Origin: Haliclystus octoradiatus
Lineage: Eukaryota; Cnidaria; Staurozoa; Stauromedusae; Haliclystidae
DNA length: 64,000 nt
Assembly: GCA_916610825.1 (NCBI GenBank)
Contig: OU744448.1
Span: 17,049,936 to 17,113,935, forward strand
Reading direction: 5' to 3'
Part shown: positions 1-48,400 of the stretch, one piece after another
Numbering within the stretch: position 1 is the first letter of the stretch
How the letters are laid out: each line of letters starts with the position of its first letter
Program-made: the position numbers and the translations under genes
The notes under the pieces: model-generated
What the model was told of the DNA's origin: nothing
The model's input: the letters and a program-made list of their open reading frames with translations, nothing else
Databases searched by the model: none

Positions 1-1217
1 AAAAAAACCTTTGGCAACTTGGATGGTTATATATCTAAACATATTAATTAAACTTGATACTTTTTCATGAAATTTATCAATTTACGTCGATACATGTCTA
101 TGCATGTGATACATGTTGAGTGATATGTAGTCATCATCATATCTTGCTTTATAATTCAAAAAGTAAAAATGGCTTTGAGACTTTGTCAACAAAGCGGAAA
201 GAGTATAGTATACTTCGTATTTTGCAAAGTAAATAACTTTGGTATAAAAGGGTCAAGCAATTATAGTCAAACTTAGAATCATGGTAGTTTATTATTTATT
301 TTAAATGTGCAAGCAGTTTTAGATAAATTAGTGCGCACTTTTAAAAGAACCAGACAATTTTCATTTCCAACGTATAGAAGGTTTCTAGACTTTGTTGAAC
401 TCAACTGTCGTGTTTTCGCAGAATAAATATCGAGCTGCAGTTTGTTGAAGCATTATCAAATACCGTCAACAGTTTCAAACTTAGATAAGTCATAGTTTAT
501 TATGTGCTTACCTATTTAGCGATATAGATTCTCGACTACAGTGTGTCTAGAACCATAGAATAATCAAATAATAGGCCATGACATTCAGGAATTAATATTT
601 ATGCCGTCGACTATTTGACTTGATAATAAAAGTTTTTCTGAATCCATTTAATCGTAAATTTTTTATTGTGAAGTGTAATCAAGTGTTCAATTTTCATTAA
701 GAAATATAAAGTGTAATCTAAATATAAGTCATAGGTTTCCTTCGGTTTACGTCTGCTTCTGATCGCCATTTTGTACAGACTAGTATCCAATTGAACTCCG
801 ACCGAGTATACATTCGTACCTTGTTATAGTAGATTGGGGCTAACCTTGATTCAAATTTAACACCGTACTCATGTTATATCAGCATCAAGTATATAAATTG
901 TACTGCCTAATTTCAGATAATAATACATATAATTGTGATGTATTTATTTCACGCAATTGCAGGGTAGACAGATCTACTTTAAATATATACACTGACAATA
1001 AGTACGTAAATTAAGCTGCTGATCTAAACTAAATTGTAAAATAGGTAATGTATAGTTAAAAAATGTAGGATATTAATATAATGGAGTAAATGGAAAATAA
1101 ATGTAATGTAATTATAACTGGTTTAAGTTGAACAAATTGAATATATGACGATAGTTGAATACATCGTTGATAGCATATAAATTAGTAAAGCATGCATTTT
1201 TATAATCGTGACTTATT
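1..1217. other. AT-rich non-coding stretch
   Basis: I see no protein-like reading frame, RNA gene or clear repeat here. The stretch lies beyond the 3' end of the minus-strand Helitron coding remains, so part of it may be the Helitron 3' tail. I could not identify the expected 3' hairpin and CTRR end with confidence. Confidence 0.4.
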
Positions 1218-1750
1218 TCAGGATTTCAAGATTTCGCTAAAAACAACATTTCTAGTGAGACCATTTTCATTTCCTCCAGTTGCAATTGTCAGCTGTTTTG
1301 GGTCACGAACTCTGGATAAAGCAACATAGAGTTGGCCATGCGAGAAAACAGGCTCTTGTAGCCATACGCCGACAGTTTGTAAAGTTTGTCCTTGACTTTT
1401 ATTTATAGTGAGGGCAAAAGCAGAGCGGACTGGAAATTGTCAACGCTTCCACTGTACAGGGAACTGGGTTGTCTCGTCAGCTTTTGTTGTCATGTCAATG
1501 CGCGGGAGAAATACCTCTCTTCCAAATTGCTCACCTGATGAGTAACAAATAATAAAGAGTTATGGCTACAGATTGAGATGCATTGCAAACATTTGTAAAC
1601 TTTAAAGTAGATTATGGCACATCAAACCCGTTGTTATCTTGCATGTTAGCAGTAAATTTGTGACTCTGCTGAGTATCACTCTACTTCCATTGCACAAAGG
1701 AATTTGTGGATCAATGTTTCGCAGTACCATTAGTATCATTCCGGGCTGAA
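1218..1750 (-). pseudogene. Helitron helicase C-terminal part with nonsense codon
   Basis: This continues the helicase after the likely intron. The segment has FGREVFLPRIDMT, then an in-frame TGA at 1440-1442, then QFPVRSAFALTINKSQGQTL and the motif VI region GQLYVALSRVRDPKQL. It ends with a normal-looking stop at 1218-1220. The stop sits directly before the conserved QFPVR motif, where arginine is common in the family. A CGA-to-TGA mutation is the simplest explanation (inference). Confidence 0.8.
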
Positions 1751-1815
1751 AATATAAACGGAATATAATTGCATGTCGATTACAAAAATCAAATATAAAT
1801 CCTCTAAATCAATAT

Positions 1816-3309
1816 CTACTCTAAAATGTTGTCCCTTTTTATTACCTTTAACAATAAACGATGAGGTGGTAGTCCAGCTGGTGTTAATGAGTTTAGAAAT
1901 TCAATTGGGAAGCGTGTTGCATCATCAGGATCCATAGTACAATCGGCACTACACAGTGACACTATTTCACCTGGTAACGTTTCAGTGATTAAATCATTAA
2001 CTTGCTCCGCCATGCTGTTTTTCGGAGCCAAAATCGCTCTGTCCGCCATCCAAGTCACCCATTCAGTAAACGGTTTGTTAAACATCTCTATAATGTTAGG
2101 GAAAACAATTTCAACAAATAATTGCATTGAATGTCTGATAGTAGATCGATTCTCATCACTAATTTTGTACAAAAACTCATCTGGGATTTTTATCCAATAT
2201 GGAGATTCAACAATTGGAACATCACCATTACCCACATCTAGTAGCCATTTGTCAAATTGAAGCAAATTAGGGTCTCGCCCGATTCGCATGTTTTCTTGTA
2301 ACTGGATCAGTTGAAAGTGCTTCCAAAGGAAGCTTTTCTTGATAGAGGCATTTGTTATTTGAGATCTGCTACCCCTTGGTACAACAGGAAGACATTGACG
2401 AAAATCACCGGCCAAAATTAATAGTTTACCCCCAAACGGTTCCTGAGATGTCATTAAATCCTTCAATGTTCGGTCCAGAGCTTCAAGTTGAAATCGATGA
2501 ATCATTGGAGCCTCGTCCCATACTATTATGTCGGCATTCCTTATCAATATAGCCAATGGTTCGCTAGGACTGATTCTCATTGTCGAATTTTTGTTAGGTG
2601 TGAGAGATGCCTTGAATCTAGAGTGAAATATTCGACCCAGAGTTAGTAAAGTGGCAGCAATTCCACTGGAAGCAACAGCAATAGCAGGTTGTTTTTCATT
2701 ATTCAATGTACGAACTTTTGCTAAAATAGTATTGAGGGTGAATGTTTTTCCAGTACCTCCTCTGGCATAGATAAACATTGGTGGTTTTGAGTTTCCTTGG
2801 AGAGCGTTCATTGTTTTTTCATAGGCTGTTATCTGAGAAGGAGTGAGCTGGGCAATTCGTGAAGCAGCATATTGTCTTGTCAGATTTTCATCGAAGTTGA
2901 GCTCCTCCTGTAATACCACATGTACATCAACAGTGCTCTGATCTTGGGTGAGATGTCTAATGTCGTTTCGGTCTATCTCTGACACACCAGGAAGATCAAA
3001 GTCTTGGAGAGACTTTCCTTTAACTTGTAGCTTTTTCTTAAAGTCAATAAGAACGAATACTTTGAGGTTGAGATCTGTTGACTGAGGGTACTGAAATTTA
3101 AAATCATCCCACCATTCACAGACGTTTTTTATAAAGTTGTAATGGGTCATTTGCTTCACAGAATAGCAGAATGGCAGCAAAAAGATGTCTGATTTGCAAA
3201 GAAAGTTGTGAAGTGGCAGCTTCTGACAGAACCATCTCCCATTCACCATCGTCTCGAAGCAGCCCAAGCTCTCGGCATACACTCTTGAAGTTGTGATGTG
3301 AAGTATCAT
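1816..3309 (-). pseudogene. Helitron Pif1-type helicase domain, N-terminal part
   Basis: This is a superfamily 1B helicase fused to Rep. Walker A is seen as ARGGTGKTFTLN, Walker B as DIIVWDEAPM, and motif III as LILAGDFRQCLPVV. The part before about 3130 is out-of-frame shadow; true homology starts near VCEWWDDFKFQYP. The frame ends after HRLLLK in what looks like an intron donor (GTAATA). The domain resumes at about 1750 with PGMILMVLRNIDP. Pif1-type helicases in Helitrons unwind the donor strand during rolling-circle replication. Confidence 0.85.
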
Positions 3310-3700
3310 TCAATTTCAACATATCCTGAAAACTTATTTTGCCTTTGCAATGGTCATGATGCAGTAGTATTCTGAGGTAGAATTCATCACCACTCATAGG
3401 ATGAATCGTGTGAACACGACCTATTATTGATCCAAATCCTCTTTTTCGATTATGCCACTTTCCCTGTCTCCATGTTTTGAATTTCGGGAAATCAACGTAT
3501 TTTATCATTGTTTGGGGATTATTTTTGTTGAAAGAGAAAAATCCAGTCAACTCAGTTGATTTAGCCGGTTCAATGACTATGTTTTGTGCCTCATCTTCTT
3601 TAAATATTATATACTGTTCATCTTCTAGGTGTACTCGAAGGGCTTGCACTGCTGGAAACTGCTGCGTTAGATGAAATTGTAGTAGTCTCCAACAGGTTCA
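3116..3700 (-). pseudogene. Helitron linker between Rep and helicase
   Basis: The frame starts out of phase with the Rep piece, just after the indel. It contains HLTQQFPAVQALRVHLED followed by a region with LRILLHHDHCKGKISFQDM and FAAILLFCEANDPLQLY. These are the conserved segments between Rep and helicase in animal Helitrons. It ends in a frameshift near 3130, after which the matching sequence continues in the frame of the helicase piece. Confidence 0.8.
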
Positions 3701-4503
3701 CTGGCTCCTAAAGATCGAAGGTTTTGAAACTCTGACACCTCATCATACACTTGAACTGCTGCCATTTGCCTATCAGATCCTTTAGTCACATATTTATAGA
3801 GATATTTTGCTGCCATTGGTGACACACATGCTTCCACATTAATGTGAGCTTCGAAGCGAAGGAGAAGATATGGATTATAGGGTACTACCCATTGGTTGTC
3901 AATGGTTTTACCCTCGTACTCAACAACAGACCCCCCTTCATTTGCAGATCTTCTCCGATAAATTGGATAGAATGCGTTGTCATCCCATTCAGTTTCAGAT
4001 GTGAATGGTTTTGGAAAACCTCTTGCACATTTACCCAATTCATCCTTACAAATACTGCTACACCGATGAATCATTTTTGATAAGACCAATTGTAATAACC
4101 TCTTCGCCTGATCTCGTTTCGGCCATTCTGGTTGCAGATCCGGATTTGGTGGGATTTCTGCTGAAATAAGATTGTCAACATCTGATGCAGTGTGCAAGCG
4201 GTCATCGTCTGCCATAATAAAAAGGGTGTGTGTATGTGGTAATCCTCTTTTCTGGAATTCTGTCACAGTAACGTTTCCAGCCCTTCTGCCAAAGATAAAA
4301 TTTTTTGTCAAGTCGTCCATCATTTGCTTCTGCTTTTGATTGAAAACTCGAGCAACTAAATCTGGGCGATCTTCTGACGTCTGGCCTGGTAATAAGGACT
4401 TTTGAATTTCTGGCCAATGCAGGTTGCATATAAATGTGATAAAAAGATCAGGCTTATGAAATTCCCTTGTTATTGCTATTGCATTTTGATACTGTTGATG
4501 CAT
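3667..4503 (-). pseudogene. Helitron Rep (HUH nuclease) domain
   Basis: This 278-residue frame carries the Helitron rolling-circle replication initiator. The HUH-type metal site is visible as GLPHTHTLFIM, and the catalytic tyrosine region as KYLYKYVTKGSD with two tyrosines three residues apart. Upstream, DLFITFICNLHWPEI matches the conserved 'P.lFiT.T.N..WpEi' segment. The frame ends prematurely after SEPVGDYYNFI. The continuation is found one frame over, so a single-base indel near 3705 separates it from the next piece. The protein would nick and join single-stranded DNA during rolling-circle transposition; this copy cannot make it intact. Confidence 0.85.
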
Positions 4504-4879
4504 ATTACGGGGACTACCTTGAATGAAAGGGACATCATATTAATGCTAATGTGACATTGTCATCTATCACCAAAGCTTTCTCATATTGAAGAATGTTTGC
4601 AAATATGGATTTACCTGTAAATGAGGGTGGAAGAATTATTTTCTGTCCTGCCCTGACATTTTCTGGGTCATTAGCATGCTGTACATCTTCACAAATTCTG
4701 CGATACTTATCTCCACGAAGTGACTTTTGATTGAATTTTATCTATATCAGGCGCTGATTTTCTACCTTCGCATATTGTACACACACGTATTCCTGGAATA
4801 ACCGAAAACCTCTGGAACATATGAACAGAACAGAAATAGATATTGATTGTTGTACAGTATTTCAAAAGACATTTAAATA

Positions 4880-5430
4880 GTCACACATGCACCTTACCTA
4901 AGAATTGGAGCAGGTGTTGACCTCATTTGAATTTGATATGCATAAAACTGTGAAGCTGACAAGGACTTTGTTCAGAAGCTTGTTTTCGTTCTCTCGTTGA
5001 TGTTCAGGATCAATTACATATAACTGCGCAAATTTAGCGGAATCACCTTCTAAAGGTTGGAAAGAACCCATGCCAACAAATACTTTTCCCTGGTGAGAAA
5101 AAGTTTCAAATAATTGAACATCGCAACTGTTTCTACTCCTCGATTATCGGTTAAGAACGACTTAGTACCTTTACTTACTTGGATACAGACAGCAGGATTC
5201 CATGCACCTCGATGACCTGCTGGGGGATTTGGATATCTTACTTTGAGACAGGCGAGAGATAGACAATTATTGACTTGCCTGGCATACTTTCGAAAACGCT
5301 TTGAATTGCTTCCCTGTCCTTCCCAAAGATTGCGGAAAAACTCATTGTGTTTGGAAAATGGTTGCGGATTAACTTTTCCAGCTTTACAGCACATTCCTTT
5401 AGGCGCATTTTTCCATTTGAATGCTCCACA
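4880..5430 (-). pseudogene. Helitron helicase-like N-terminal region (two pieces)
   Basis: Two minus-strand pieces resemble the region before the Helitron Rep domain. The first (about 5180-5430) has a Cys pair and the segment FFRNLWEGQGSNSKRFRKYA followed by NNCLSLACLKV. The second (about 4900-5091) reads GKVFVGMGSFQPLEG then AKFAQLYVIDPEHQ, which matches the family pattern of a short glycine-rich segment followed by an acidic 'Y..D.EHE' segment. An AG acceptor precedes the second piece at about 5092, so a small intron is likely between them. No start codon can be chosen. Confidence 0.65.
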
Positions 5431-5728
5431 GTGTTCGCATGGTAGGAAAGTTGGTATTAAATCTTCGTCGAATAGAGGACGAATATCAATACATGGTACT
5501 ACCTGTCAAATGAGCCATATTATCATGTTATATGTCATTATTGATTATGTCAAAATGCAGATAGTTGGTAACATAAGAAGCAAGCATAAAAGATTAACGT
5601 TTCACTTTAATCATTCATCTTCAGACCACATTAATGAAAGTTTTTATATAGTATATATTATCAAAGATATCATTGAAGTAATAAAACATTACTTAATTGG
5701 AGATATTCACAGCTTATCACTAACCTGT

Positions 5729-6100
5729 TCATTGTTCATTTTGAATTGAATTCCGTGCATTGAATTGAGATAGCGGAAGACGCATCTGTGCTTCTACCGT
5801 TCTTCTCCGACGTTGACAATCGTCTAGTTGCCGCTGTTGAATCGTGTTCGGTGATTGTGCAGCCCGGTTAGCTGCAGTTCTTTCCCGATCCTGTTCCTGT
5901 CTTGCAATTCTGGCTTGCTGGGTCTGACACGCCCTTGACAGTGACGTATTCTCCTGGTTTAGTGATAGCCTCCTTCTTTCACGATCATAATAATGCAAAC
6001 AGTAAAAAGCAGTAAATTGTGTCTGTGAGTTTGAATTTACGGTAACCGACTCCGACAATAGTAGTAATACAGTTTCTTTTAAACACCATCGACCTGTCAA
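5729..6100 (-). pseudogene. Helitron N-terminal Arg/Gln-rich segment
   Basis: The reading frame encodes a low-complexity Arg/Gln/Ala-rich helical stretch with motifs such as QARIARQEQDRERTAANRAA. N-terminal repeats of this kind precede the zinc and Rep regions in many animal Helitron proteins. It lies directly upstream, on the same strand, of the better conserved Helitron parts. The assignment rests mainly on position and composition. Confidence 0.5.
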
Positions 6101-7900
6101 CTGTTATGCATTGCACAATAACTTGGATAATGATTTTGTTGTTTGAAGAATTCCCGTGAAGAATTGGAACTCAATCAAAATATGATCAAAACAGAACTGT
6201 ATGTCAATTCAAGAGCTAAACAAACATACTAATACATCTTTTATCGACGAAGTAATTAAAATTCTTCGTTTACTGTGATCAGACAAAGTTGAACTTATTC
6301 GTAGATTAGCTTTACTATCATGATTACAGTTTACGTGTTTTACACTAATTACACATCTATTGTCTATATTAATGATGGTTATTATTTAAAACTAAACGAC
6401 TATTGTTCATGTTATGATTGTTCATATTTTAAGTGTGATTTTAAGATATTTCCTACAAAAACTGAACTTGAATTTCCTACAAAAATTGAACTTGAAATCT
6501 GATTCATTTTTTTTTGTAAGTCACAAATTCCCGGCTATAAATCCCATGATTCCATACTGAGAAAAAGTCGATAATCTACTACATAATTATGTGTAATATG
6601 GTGTTCGCAAAAATCTCAAAATCGCGCTGTTTTATACAAACCCGCAATTACGCAAAAAGTTTTTAGGAATATATTTCTGATTTAAACTATTTTTATTTTA
6701 TAATTCTGAACACAAAGTAACGTTTTTAAATAGTTATATCATTAATTTAAAAGTAGATAAGATTAATTTGTCAAATAATAAATTGTATAGTAATGTATAT
6801 ATAGTTTAATCTTCACTTTTAACAGCATGTTTACGTTTTGTACACATGCTGTATAAAACACATAAAGCATGTGCCTAATTATGGTTTTAGATCCTTGTAA
6901 AGCGCTATATTAAGCAATAATATTAGCATAGATAGCGTCATGTATAGGCCTGCATAGAAATACTAAACTTTATCATTATATTAACTTACCTTATAGCTTA
7001 TAATTTAATTTATAAACTTTATCATCTATTTCATTATTAGTAAACTTTATCATTATTAATATTAGCTTGTAAATCTATCGTGATAGATATATTTTGGTAT
7101 TTTGGTACTGTAATACCCATAACAATACCTAAGTCTTGAGATTTAAACCTTGTGTAATGAATGTAATGAAAACGGTATTTTGTGTTCTGTCCACGTTGTT
7201 ATCATTTCACTGTCATTCCCTCTTCTGAATGCCAAAAGTATTTTAATCTTCTTTGTACTAAAAGGAAATTAGACGTCGTTATCATTTCGCATTTCACTGC
7301 TATTTCCTCTTTTGAATGCCAGAAGTATTTTAATCACAGGTGTTTACGTAGGCGCTGTTGAAATTTATGAGTGTTTTGTATTGCTAATCTAGTGTTAAAT
7401 CAAATGTCTGGCAGACGAAACAATGCAACAAAGTTTGACCGGGAAAGTTTATTTGATGCTTGTATCGGCAACAGAAGATACATTTTAATACTTTGAATAT
7501 ACTTGAACCATGCATAAAATCAGGCCTTCCGAATGAGATATAATGCATCCTCATCCGTGCAGTAACGATTGCGTGATAATGCGTCATTGAACACACAGAC
7601 AGATTTAAGGGAAATTTTAAAGTAGATAACTTACGTGTTAGGCTTTGGCCGCACAAATTAGAGCAAACTGACCGCTTTGGATATGTTACGGCACATGCGC
7701 GCGCAGGTGGTCACAACTTCTATCTGTTTGTCAAATCGCGGCCCGAGAGCGTTTCAAAACCACAGGTAAATAAAGCAATTTCCTGTTTTCCTGTTTGAGT
7801 CTGTTGAGAAATAAAGGCTGCACTGAAAATAGACTGGAAAAGACAAACTTTTGAGTTTAATTTATAGACTGAACAACTTCATGTCTGCTTATGTACACAA
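6101..7900. other. Non-coding stretch with one short duplication
   Basis: I see no recognisable gene. A diverged direct repeat of about 80-bp spacing (near 7190-7250 and 7270-7335) shares the pattern TTATCATTTC...GAATGCC.AAAGTATTTTAATC. A GC-richer island at about 7640-7770 ending in CCACAG/GTAAAT could be a non-coding first exon of a plus-strand gene, but nothing downstream supports this. Confidence 0.35.
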
Positions 7901-7906
7901 AAGGGG

Positions 7907-8011
7907 TCATACCCCTGCAAAAAACAGGAGTTCATGAACAGTTCATGAAAATTTGGGGCCATTTAACGTTCATGAACTGTTCATGAACTCCTGAACTGTT
8001 TTCACAGGGGT
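7907..8011. repeat. Palindromic GTTCATGAAC repeat, copy 1
   Basis: The element is a near-perfect inverted repeat: the left arm starts CCCCTGCAAAAAACAGG and continues with GTTCATGAAC-type units, and the right arm mirrors it and ends CACAGGGG. The flanking bases are TA on both sides, compatible with a TA target duplication. It would fold into a long hairpin. Related but more decayed copies occur at about 8220-8330 and 50211-50290. Confidence 0.65.
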
Positions 8012-8219
8012 AGGAACATTTCATTGAGCATGTGCTTCATTGATGGCTCCTTATGTTCCACAGGTCCATCTGCTATTGGTTTTATTTCAAAGCCTTGTTT
8101 GTTTTTTAACTACCCATAGTGCATGACATTCAATAAGGTTTTTAACTCTTACTATTCCATGAAGACCAATCTTTTATTAATTGTATTATTCATTACCTCA
8201 TGAAATATAGTTATGAGTC

Positions 8220-8332
8220 CATGTACAGTTCATGAACGTTAAACCGCCAAAATTTTATCAATAGTTCATGAACCTGCAGGGAAACGCTTATAAATCGTGC
8301 ATCAACTCATGAACCTTTTCTACAGGGATGAG
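8220..8332. repeat. Palindromic GTTCATGAAC repeat, degenerate copy 2
   Basis: Several ATTCATGAAC/GTTCATGAAC-like units recur here in both orientations around an AATTTT centre, with a right end CTACAGGG that recalls copy 1. The arms are strongly diverged. I treat it as an old relative of the hairpin element at 7907-8011. Confidence 0.4.
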
Positions 8333-9340
8333 AAATGTGTATGCAATATGAATAAACCATGATGATGATCGCGCTATGCATCCGTTAATTAAGGTACCAT
8401 TTTTGTATCATTCTTAATTCACATTAAAAAATATTGTGGCTCAGACTTCTACTTACTTCATGCATTTCTCCCTGTAAGGTTGTTAACATTATTATCTTTA
8501 TCATCATCATTCATTCAGAAGCCTGATAAGGAAGTAGCTTTTTACAGAACTGATCTACAACTATATTCAAATTGTTACTAATAGCCCTACTGTAATCGTC
8601 ATTGTTTCTCTTTGCATAGTTGGTATATAGAAAAGTTTGAAGAGTACCCAAAGAACCGATGTGCACTGATCCCATTCTTATGGTGAAGAAAGCAGGTTGA
8701 TATGTTCCATTTGCTTATACATACACAGATCATACAGGAACTTTTATAGAAAGGTTGACAATTGGAATGCATTTATATATCAATATTACTAATTGAGGTA
8801 TTTGAAATGAAAGATAAATTCTTTTTAATGATGTTTTCAGCTTTCTCTTAGTCAAGAATCTGAGCCTCGCATTCTTATAAAGTGTCTTCTTATGAAAAGT
8901 GTATATTGAGATACCCTCCAGCAATCAATTTGCCTCGCAAAGTATTATATCTATATCCATATCATATCTATAGCATAGCAAATATCCTTCGAAAATTCTT
9001 AATCAATCAATAAGCTACGTCATGCTTCTGTGGATTCTAAAAACCATAGAGTAGAGTTAATGAAAAGATGATAACTATATTTGACTGTAATTAATTGAAG
9101 GTTTATGAGTCACTTAGAGATTCCTTGCAAGAATTATACTGTTACTGCAATATACTGTTTTGCATTTTCAAGATTATTGCTCAGTGACGTAAATGATGTA
9201 TGGTCGGACAATGAAGATGCAAATCATGCCTGACTAATAATCCCTTGCTGAGCAAAATCTCAAATGGATGTTGATTAATAATATATAGCAATATTGAAAT
9301 ATAAACATGTAGACATAATTAAGACATTAAGTCCATATAA
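8333..9340. other. Intergenic DNA downstream of eIF4A3
   Basis: I see no supported gene or repeat in this AT-rich stretch. It lies beyond the putative eIF4A3 polyadenylation signal. Confidence 0.35.
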
Positions 9341-9346
9341 TTTATT
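9341..9346 (-). promoter_or_regulatory. Candidate eIF4A3 polyadenylation signal
   Basis: On the minus strand this reads AATAAA, about 207 bases beyond the eIF4A3 stop codon. The distance fits a short 3' UTR. Other AT-rich hexamers exist nearby, so transcript data would be needed to confirm the choice. Confidence 0.4.
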
Positions 9347-9552
9347 AAAATAAAATCACAGGATACAATGGAAAACCCATCAGACAGTAACACCTAATCA
9401 TTGTGTCTCTGAATGTGTCTTGACTAAATTAATAAACACAGCATGCAAATGTTGTATGATGCCAAGTGATGATAGAGACATTGAGTACCATTTCATTGTG
9501 ATACAATATATAGCAACGGGGAATTGTCACGTTCGTTATGAGTGTGTAGCAT

Positions 9553-47579
<38,027 letters not shown>

Positions 47580-47653
47580 GTTTACCTGATGCGCGCGTGA
47601 AAGAACTCTGCAGCGAGGCCGTAAATCTTGTTTCACGACAATGAGACTTAACA

Positions 47654-47855
47654 CCCTATTCGTCTCCAAATCACATTACTGGTAAGGGTGATCCTGAATC
47701 TTGAATCAATATGTAGAGTAAGATGATTTTAGGCTACTAAATCTCCTGAAATCTCCCCAGTCTTTCAGATTGGAATTAGAACCGCGAAATCAGATGAGAC
47801 TGCATCAAAAGGCCAGCAAGCTGCCTTTCATTTCTATCGAAACTCACTGATAAAT
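47654..47855 (-). repeat. 202-bp inverted repeat, eIF4A3 side
   Basis: This block matches the reverse complement of 62787-62988 at 201 of 202 positions by my reading. It lies 75-276 bases upstream of the eIF4A3 ATG and has the same orientation relative to its gene as the other copy has to the TAF6L-like gene. No target duplication flanks the pair. Confidence 0.9.
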
Positions 47856-48178
47856 TTTAGAATCAGATCCTAGCAAGATCTAAAAATACTATTGGATTGG
47901 ATGAATTATATACTAAAAGGATAAATCAATACCAGCAGTATAACGAAGAATAGTCTTTCCTCTTTGAATTTAGGATGTTAATATTGTATGTTATTAAAGT
48001 AACACACTTATACAACTCAAGACATTAAATGTAGCGACTGGTAAAAGCAAATTTAGGTGAGTGAAAATGAGATTGCTAGGCTACTTTAGTACTAGGATGT
48101 CAGATTTAAGCATTGTCCATGAAGCATACGTCAGAGACCAAATCATTAAGACTTATTTTATTTCGGACTCACTGTAAT

Positions 48179-48392
48179 CCATAGTGGAATCCTTGAATTT
48201 GGAACGCCGGATATTTACGCCAAAATTACGCCAAGTCAGAGTCAGCATTCAAGAATACGCCAAAAGGCCCAAATTTTGTTGAAAACTATAGAAAATTATC
48301 AAATTTCCACGCCAAAGAAATCAAATTGGCGTAAAATCAACTCAGTTCTACGCCGGATATATCCGGCGTAACATACATGGATTCCACTATGG
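48179..48392. mobile_element. 214-bp MITE with 8-bp target duplication
   Basis: Ends CCATAGTGGAATCC and GGATTCCACTATGG are perfect inverted repeats, flanked by ACTGTAAT on both sides (48171-48178, 48393-48400). Internal TTACGCC and GCCGGATAT motifs repeat. The 8-bp duplication suggests hAT mobilisation. Confidence 0.85.
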
Positions 48393-48400
48393 ACTGTAAT

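Larger units (their letters stand above)
1218..6100 (-). mobile_element. Decayed autonomous Helitron (Rep-helicase)
   Basis: A minus-strand rolling-circle transposon can be followed from an N-terminal Arg/Gln-rich segment (5729-6100), through a Helitron-specific N-terminal region (about 4900-5430), a Rep domain (3667-4503) and a middle segment (3116-3700), to a Pif1-type helicase that ends with a stop at 1218-1220. Order and spacing match animal Helitron proteins. The copy is broken by at least two frameshifts (near 3705 and 3130) and an in-frame TGA at 1440-1442. Some gaps look like introns, for example about 1750-1845, where a GT...CAG segment separates a helicase piece ending LLLK from one starting PGMILMVL. 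The 5' TC and 3' hairpin termini were not located, so the true borders are unknown. Confidence 0.85.

Noticed and set aside
3477..4080. Plus-strand open frames across the Helitron
   Set aside because: They are antisense shadows of conserved minus-strand Rep and helicase sequence.
8610..8690. Possible small plus-strand exon reading KFEEYPKNRCALIPFLW after a TATAG acceptor
   Set aside because: The frame is short, runs into a stop, and no neighbouring exons or family match could be supported.
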